A stretch of DNA of 9,857 nt, taken from the NCBI GenBank assembly GCA_016763355.1, contig JAESTY010000052.1, positions 1 through 9,857 on the forward strand, given 5' to 3'. This document shows positions 6,693-9,857 of this stretch, in pieces (the first letter of the stretch is position 1; every line of letters begins with the position of its first letter). The position numbers and the translations under genes are program-made. The stretch is from Immundisolibacteraceae bacterium (GTDB lineage Bacteria; Pseudomonadota; Gammaproteobacteria; Immundisolibacterales; Immundisolibacteraceae). Under the pieces are notes generated by a model that was not told the DNA's origin, did not search any database, and saw only the letters and a program-made list of their open reading frames with translations.

Positions 6693-7666
6693 CGGGTTAA
6701 TTCCTGAGAGGCTTCTAACACATGGTCAGCGTCGCCGATCTCTGGCTCTTCAGTGAGCTGCATAAACAGTTGCTCTAAAGAAGCCTGGGGTGGTGTTAGC
6801 TGGTCGATTCCCCAACCCCGATTTAAGCTCTGTTGGAGTAGCTCGTTTATACCCCTTACCGGGTCATGGAACTGCAATACAAAGCCATTCTTGTTGTTTT
6901 GAGATGCCTGTTTTACCAAACGTAGCTGATTTAATGTCTCTAATGGGGGCGGTGTGCGAAAGGTAATTTCGTGAGTCGCATCAAGCAGATTATGGTTAAG
7001 CTCCGTGAGTTGGCTCTTTAGTACCAGCTGACCCCGGTTGATGATCTGCACATGACTACAGACGGCCTGGACTTCGCTGAGTATGTGGGTTGACAGGATG
7101 ACGCTGTGGTCGCGACCTAGTTCACGGATCAGGGTGCGAATTTCATCGATCTGCCGGGGATCGAGCCCAACGGTGGGTTCATCAAGAATAACCAGTGGGG
7201 GTTCGTGAATAATGGCCTGGGCGATACCGACCCGTTGCTGGAATCCCTTGGAGAGGTGGTTGATTAATTTATCGCGGACTTCATCCAGGCCGCAGCGTTC
7301 AACTGCCCGATTGATCGCACCTGGTAGCTGGCGAGCAGAAATGCCGTGCAACTGGCCGCAAAAACGCAGGAACTCTTTAACGCTGCAGTCCCGATATAGC
7401 GGCGGACTATCGGGCAGATAACCGATCATCCGTCGGGCCGAGATCGGTTCTAGTTGCAGGTCATAGGGGCCAATCATTACCTGACCAGAAGTGGGTGCCA
7501 GGTTGCCGGTAATCATCCGCAGAGTGGTTGATTTGCCGGCGCCATTGGGGCCTAAAAACCCGAGTATTTCGCCGCTATGCAGGGAAAAGCTGACATCGAT
7601 TACCGCAGCGGCCGAATTAAAATTTCGGTAGAGGTGGTTAACGTCGATAAGGGTGGGCGAGGACAT
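6689..7666 (-). CDS. ABC transporter ATP-binding protein, GldA-like
   Basis: This is the nucleotide-binding subunit of the exporter. From the ATG at 7664-7666 it has 325 residues with Walker A GPNGAGKST (39-47), the GldA-type Q-loop variant IGYLPDSPPLY (81-91, Asp where glutamine is usual), signature LSKGFQQR (138-145), Walker B LVILDEPTVGLD (158-169) and H-loop STHILSE. The roughly 100-residue C-terminal extension is normal for GldA/NatA-type ATPases. The reading frame remains open 35 codons further upstream to a TTG at 7771, but that extension lacks any family similarity and its start lies in the A/T arm of the rpmG terminator, so I reject it. No Shine-Dalgarno precedes the chosen ATG; a -10-like CATAAT lies so close that the mRNA could be leaderless. 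It is first of a four- or five-gene block. Confidence 0.92.
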   Translation of the reverse strand: MSSPTLIDVNHLYRNFNSAAAVIDVSFSLHSGEILGFLGPNGAGKSTTLRMITGNLAPTSGQVMIGPYDLQLEPISARRMIGYLPDSPPLYRDCSVKEFLRFCGQLHGISARQLPGAINRAVERCGLDEVRDKLINHLSKGFQQRVGIAQAIIHEPPLVILDEPTVGLDPRQIDEIRTLIRELGRDHSVILSTHILSEVQAVCSHVQIINRGQLVLKSQLTELNHNLLDATHEITFRTPPPLETLNQLRLVKQASQNNKNGFVLQFHDPVRGINELLQQSLNRGWGIDQLTPPQASLEQLFMQLTEEPEIGDADHVLEASQELTR

Positions 7667-7675
7667 ATTGGTCAG

Positions 7676-7705
7676 ATTATGGGGTGCGCAGCGGGGAAAG
7701 CAAGG
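7676..7705 (-). promoter_or_regulatory. Candidate promoter for the Gld-type ABC block, close to the start codon
   Basis: Read on the minus strand, CATAAT (7676-7681) matches the -10 consensus in five of six bases. A weak TTGCTT lies 16 bases upstream. The expected start point, about seven bases on, falls near 7669, only three bases before the ATG at 7666, which has no ribosome site. This supports a leaderless or near-leaderless transcript, but the -35 match is poor. Confidence 0.35.
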
Positions 7706-7771
7706 ACTGGTGGCCAGCACTGGTTTGATTAGCTCGGGAAAGGGCCGTGACTTGGGGAAAAGCCAGACCAA

Positions 7772-7807
7772 AAAAAAGCGCTAACCGAACGCGGTGAGCG
7801 CTTTTTT
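7772..7807 (-). terminator. Intrinsic terminator after rpmG, symmetric and possibly bidirectional
   Basis: The arms AAAAAAGCGCT (7772-7782) and AGCGCTTTTTT (7797-7807) pair perfectly. Inside them, after one mismatch, ACCG (7784-7787) pairs with CGGT (7792-7795) around an AACG loop. On the minus strand the GC-rich stem runs into a T-tract, 17 bases after the rpmG stop. The plus strand is equally good, but no plus-strand gene ends nearby. It isolates ribosomal-protein transcription from the ABC block downstream. Confidence 0.88.
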
Positions 7808-7823
7808 CAGTGATGGTGGTGGC

Positions 7824-7979
7824 CTATTTGATCTTGGCTTCCTTGTACATCACGTATTGACGAATTCTTGGATCGAACTTACGCATTTCGACTTTTTCTG
7901 GGTGCAGGCGTTTGTTCTTGGTGGTGGTGTAGAAATGACCGGTCCCGGCGGAGGAGACCAGTTTGATTTTGTCTCTCAT
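7824..7979 (-). CDS. rpmG: 50S ribosomal protein L33
   Basis: L33 is a small protein of the large ribosomal subunit near the E site. Translating the minus strand from the ATG at 7977-7979 gives 51 residues: MRDKIKLVSSAGTGHFYTTT, then KNKRLHPEKVEMRKFDPRIR and QYVMYKEAKIK, ending in TAG. This is a near-exact family pattern. It contains no cysteine, so it is the zinc-independent form. It is slightly shorter than the 55-residue E. coli protein at the N-terminus. AAAGGAG (7987-7993) lies seven bases upstream of the ATG, inside the end of rpmB. The rpmB stop and this start share one base (TAATG), as expected for coupled, equimolar synthesis. Confidence 0.97.
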   Translation of the reverse strand: MRDKIKLVSSAGTGHFYTTTKNKRLHPEKVEMRKFDPRIRQYVMYKEAKIK

Positions 7980-8215
7980 TATTTCGCTCCTTTACGGCCG
8001 CGGATGTCAGCTAGCACAGCATCGATACCGTTTTTGTCGATGGTGCGCATGCCAGCGTGGGAAACACGCAGCTTGACGAACCGGTTTTCAGACTCGACCC
8101 AGAAACGGTGGGTGTGCAAATTGGGTAAGAACCGACGCCGGGTTTTGTTGTTGGCGTGGGACACGTTGTTGCCGGACATTGGACGTTTGCCGGTAACTTC
8201 ACATACTCGTGACAT
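7979..8215 (-). CDS. rpmB: 50S ribosomal protein L28
   Basis: L28 is a protein of the large ribosomal subunit. Its 78 residues, the same length as in E. coli, begin MSRVCEVTGKRPMSGNNVSH and contain RRRFLPNLHTHRFWVESENRFVKLRVS, the conserved core of the bL28 family. Only one cysteine is present, so this is not a zinc-ribbon form. A GGAG lies about 11 bases before the ATG, a rather long spacing. The 240-base gap to radC upstream carries its own promoter candidate and a palindrome, so rpmB-rpmG are probably transcribed apart from radC and end at the terminator beginning at 7807. Confidence 0.97.
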   Translation of the reverse strand: MSRVCEVTGKRPMSGNNVSHANNKTRRRFLPNLHTHRFWVESENRFVKLRVSHAGMRTIDKNGIDAVLADIRGRKGAK

Positions 8216-8327
8216 GACTAAATGATCTCCGTTGAGCCATTATTGAATTAGGTTGCACGGGTAAGGAACGGGCATATAGGCACGAACCTGACTTAAAATT
8301 TAATTGAAGCAGTAGCCTGTTTTACCT

Positions 8328-8342
8328 ATGGGTTTAACCCAT
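8328..8342. repeat. 15-bp palindrome in the rpmB leader
   Basis: ATGGGTT and AACCCAT flank a single central T. A one-base loop is too tight for a good RNA hairpin of full length, so a protein-binding site on DNA is the likelier reading. It lies about 115 bases before the rpmB start and 42 bases downstream of the candidate -10 element. Its role is unknown. Confidence 0.45.
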
Positions 8343-8383
8343 GGCCAATAAGACAAAACTGCGTCACCTGTGCAGGGCGCGGA

Positions 8384-8392
8384 TTTATACCA
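8384..8392 (-). promoter_or_regulatory. Extended -10 promoter for rpmB-rpmG
   Basis: The minus strand reads TGGTATAAA, an extended -10 (TGn plus five of six TATAAT bases). It is followed by TCCGCGCCC, a GC-rich discriminator of the kind found at stringently controlled ribosomal promoters. No -35 hexamer near TTGACA is seen at 16-18 bases, which fits an extended -10 promoter. Transcription from about 8377 gives a leader of some 160 bases to rpmB. Confidence 0.55.
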
Positions 8393-8419
8393 GATTCAGC
8401 AAGGCATGGGTAGTGTTGG

Positions 8420-8456
8420 AGCGGTTGTTTTTTTCTAATGGGCAACTTAAACCGCT
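8420..8456. repeat. Inverted repeat spanning the radC stop codon
   Basis: AGCGGTT (8420-8426) and AACCGCT (8450-8456) are perfect inverted copies around a 23-base loop containing a run of seven T (A on the radC strand). The right arm includes the last base of the radC stop. No T-tract follows it in the radC direction, so it is at best a weak or Rho-assisted termination or processing site. Confidence 0.3.
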
Positions 8457-9130
8457 TAGATCATGCCTCTCTGGGCCAGAGATGTGCAGCTATCGTCGCC
8501 GACTATGATGTGGTCGAGTACCACCACATCAATGAGTTCCAGGGCTTGCTTGAGTCGCTGGGTGATCTGGCGGTCGGCGTTACTGGGTTCGGCAATACCT
8601 GACGGGTGGTTGTGGCACAGAATAGTTGCCGCGGCGTTGTGCCGTAGCGCAGCTCGGACCACTTCACGGGAATAGACGCTCGCGCCATTGATGGTGCCGA
8701 AAAATAATTCTTCAAACTGAATCAGGCGATGGCGGGTATCTAGCCAGAGACAGGCGAACACCTCCTGATGATGGTCTCGTAGTCGGGAACGCAGGTAATT
8801 TTCGGTTTGTTCTGGGGAACTAAAAGCCTCGCCGCGCTGCACGTTTTCGCTGGCATAGCGTATTCCGAGTTCGGCAACTGCTTTGAACTGGGCAAATTTC
8901 ACTGGGCCGAAGCCGCGAATGCTGGTGAGTTGATGCTGGTCAGCATTTAATAGCTGTCGCAGGCTGCCAAATTCCTGCAACAGCTCACGACCCAGTTCGA
9001 CCGCGTTTTTGCCCGGAATTCCGGTGCGCAGAGTGATGGCTAACAATTCGGCGTCTGATAGTTTTCTGGCGCCCTGGCTCAGTAATCGTTCGCGGGGCCG
9101 TTCATCCGCTTGCCATTGATGAATCGCCAT
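8456..9130 (-). CDS. radC: RadC family protein (UPF0758, JAB/MPN domain)
   Basis: RadC is a conserved bacterial protein with a helix-hairpin-helix N-terminus and a JAB1/MPN metallo-isopeptidase-like domain. Despite its name, its proposed role in DNA repair was withdrawn and its function remains uncertain. The 224 residues match the usual length. The N-terminal ARKLSDAELLAITLRTG (21-37) and hairpin SIRGFGPVKFAQFKA (70-84) are typical. The JAMM metal site is intact: Glu123, then HNHPSG (173-178) with His173 and His175, and Asp186 in EPSNADRQIT. The ATG at 9128-9130 has GGGAG (9136-9140) five bases upstream. It is divergent from coaBC, as in many gammaproteobacteria. Confidence 0.95.
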   Translation of the reverse strand: MAIHQWQADERPRERLLSQGARKLSDAELLAITLRTGIPGKNAVELGRELLQEFGSLRQLLNADQHQLTSIRGFGPVKFAQFKAVAELGIRYASENVQRGEAFSSPEQTENYLRSRLRDHHQEVFACLWLDTRHRLIQFEELFFGTINGASVYSREVVRAALRHNAAATILCHNHPSGIAEPSNADRQITQRLKQALELIDVVVLDHIIVGDDSCTSLAQRGMI

Positions 9131-9237
9131 GGCTGCTCCCTGGTTTGTTGATCGTGATTTTTTTGCTGACTTTAGGTTATTAGTTAGTGATGGATTGCGA
9201 ATAGGTCCCGGAAATCTATTCAGAACTGGCCGTTAGC

Positions 9238-9267
9238 CACCAAGTACACTGGTGCCCATTATGGGCA
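9238..9267 (+). promoter_or_regulatory. Tandem palindromes at the coaBC start codon
   Basis: Two back-to-back inverted repeats cover the translation start. CACC(A)AGT/ACTGGTG (9238-9254) has one bulged A and a two-base centre. TGCCCAT/ATGGGCA (9253-9267) surrounds T9260 and contains the ATG at 9261. No Shine-Dalgarno is present. They could be an operator for repression or an RNA structure hiding the start; neither is proven. Confidence 0.4.
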
Positions 9268-9857
9268 GACTCAGCAATCAAAAAGTAATTTATTTCGTTA
9301 GCGGCGGGCCCGCTGCGCACCAATGCGTAGAAATTATCGCCACGCTGCAGGGCGAAGGTGCTGAGGTTGAGGTGCAAATGGCACCGGGAGCTGAGCAGTG
9401 GCTACCGCTAGCTTTCGTCGAGCAGATGCTGTTTGGAGCTGCCCCACAGGTTTCGAGCCAGCCGACATTAACTTCCGGAGATCTGGCGGTGATTCAGGTC
9501 GCTCACGGATTACCTGAGCCAGCCGTGTCGTGGATCGCAGCTATTACAAGAAGCCTGGAGGCTGCGGACGCGCACAAGGTAGTTTGGCTTGCGGGAGTAG
9601 CCGCCGTTAACCAGTTTCCGGCTGTTGAGCGCATCGGTGAGTGGGTTGCGACCGATGAAAATGACTCTGGTCTGCCTCGGGTTGAAATCGATAACGTAGT
9701 TGCAGTGCTGGAGAAGTTGATACAGGAGCCGTTGTTAGCGGGTAAGCGAGTAATGGTCACCGCTGGGCCGACCCTTGAGGATATTGATCCGGTTCGGTTT
9801 ATTGGCAACCGTAGCTCGGGGAAAATGGGTTTTGCGGTGGCGTCGGCTGCCTGGCGA
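9261..9857 (+). CDS. coaBC: Coenzyme A biosynthesis bifunctional protein CoaBC with degenerate decarboxylase domain (3'-truncated by window edge)
   Basis: CoaBC normally joins phosphopantothenate to cysteine (CoaB, C-terminal) and decarboxylates the product (CoaC, FMN-bound N-terminal domain). The open frame gives 199 residues before the edge. The CoaB part begins at about 161 with GKRVMVTAGPT, DIDPVRFIGNRSSGKMGFA (174-192), fully conserved. The CoaC part starts recognisably: VIYFVSGGPAAHQ resembles the usual TGGIAAYK loop, and EVEVQMAPGAEQWLPLAFVEQMLFG (35-59) resembles the MTxxAxxFIxPLTF segment. After that the HIxLAxWAD histidine, APATAN, PAMN and CGxxGxGRM motifs are all missing, and the domain is about 30 residues short. 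The frame is uninterrupted, so this is divergence rather than a visible frameshift. The start is ATG 9261 by alignment with family starts; GTG 9252 is an alternative. The CoaB catalytic lysine lies beyond the window. Confidence 0.88.
   Translation, partial: MGRLSNQKVIYFVSGGPAAHQCVEIIATLQGEGAEVEVQMAPGAEQWLPLAFVEQMLFGAAPQVSSQPTLTSGDLAVIQVAHGLPEPAVSWIAAITRSLEAADAHKVVWLAGVAAVNQFPAVERIGEWVATDENDSGLPRVEIDNVVAVLEKLIQEPLLAGKRVMVTAGPTLEDIDPVRFIGNRSSGKMGFAVASAAWR

Noticed and set aside
7667..7771. N-terminal extension of the Gld-type ATPase to the TTG at 7771
   Set aside because: The extension has no ABC similarity and starts inside the arm of the rpmG terminator; family alignment favours the ATG at 7666.
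7794..8225. A 143-codon plus-strand open frame over rpmG and rpmB
   Set aside because: It is antisense to two unmistakable ribosomal protein genes and has no family similarity or ribosome site.
9181..9230. coaBC promoter TTGCGA (9195-9200) with TATTCA (9217-9222)
   Set aside because: The -10 matches only three consensus bases; not better than chance in this AT-richer gap.
9261..9740. Frameshift or pseudogene as explanation of the degenerate CoaC domain
   Set aside because: The frame is open without interruption into an intact CoaB domain, fold-like features persist, and I saw no missing CoaC motifs in the other plus-strand frames. Not fully excluded.
9503..9808. A 101-codon minus-strand open frame inside coaBC
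   Set aside because: It is low-complexity, Ser/Thr/Ala-rich and without motifs; the plus strand carries the coaBC frame with conserved synthetase motifs.
1..9857. tRNA, rRNA, CRISPR arrays, insertion sequences, attachment sites
   Set aside because: No cloverleaf, repeat-spacer array, transposase motif or terminal inverted repeats were seen anywhere in the window.

Overview
This is a chromosomal, housekeeping-rich segment of a gammaproteobacterium, with no plasmid, phage, transposon or CRISPR signature. The lineage is inferred from gene content and order: ftsY-ftsE-ftsX as one unit, and radC-rpmB-rpmG divergent from coaBC, with mutM further down the same strand. In Escherichia coli radC, rpmB, rpmG and mutM are directly consecutive and divergent from coaBC (dfp). 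I cannot name a genus.

Layout. Positions 1-2171 (+) hold the C-terminal GTPase part of FtsY, which runs off the left edge, then FtsE and FtsX, tightly packed (FtsE has a TTG start; ftsE and ftsX share ATGA). Positions 2203-3096 (+) hold two half-size YeeE/YedE membrane proteins (sulfur-compound transport family). They are preceded by a hairpin whose AGGGA loop is repeated at the Shine-Dalgarno site, the layout of a CsrA/RsmA target. In many gammaproteobacteria rpoH follows ftsX; here it does not. Positions 3112-7666 (-) form one block: a GldA-like ABC ATPase, a GldF-like permease, a GldG-like periplasmic/membrane protein, a small DUF4340-like protein and finally mutM. The first four junctions overlap or are nearly abutting. 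The ABC cassette therefore sits between rpmG and mutM, splitting the usual rpmBG-mutM neighbourhood. A strong, symmetric intrinsic terminator (7772-7807) separates the cassette from rpmG. Positions 7824-9130 (-) hold rpmG, rpmB (stop and start fused as TAATG) and radC, with an extended -10 promoter with a GC-rich discriminator upstream of rpmB. From 9261 (+) a coaBC gene runs off the right edge.

How they work together. FtsY receives signal-recognition-particle-bound ribosomes at the membrane. FtsEX governs septal peptidoglycan hydrolysis. The YeeE/YedE pair probably imports a sulfur compound such as thiosulfate. The Gld-like ABC cassette looks like a complete exporter of unknown substrate. 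MutM repairs oxidised guanine. L28 and L33 are ribosomal proteins. CoaBC makes coenzyme A.

The most unusual observation is coaBC. Its phosphopantothenoylcysteine synthetase (CoaB) domain starts with fully conserved motifs. Its N-terminal decarboxylase (CoaC) domain keeps the fold-like beginning but is about 30 residues short and lacks every catalytic signature I can look for (the HIxLA histidine, PAMN, and the CGxxGxGR cysteine loop), although the frame is open throughout. It looks like a dead, retained flavoprotein domain, which would oblige the organism to decarboxylate phosphopantothenoylcysteine by another enzyme.
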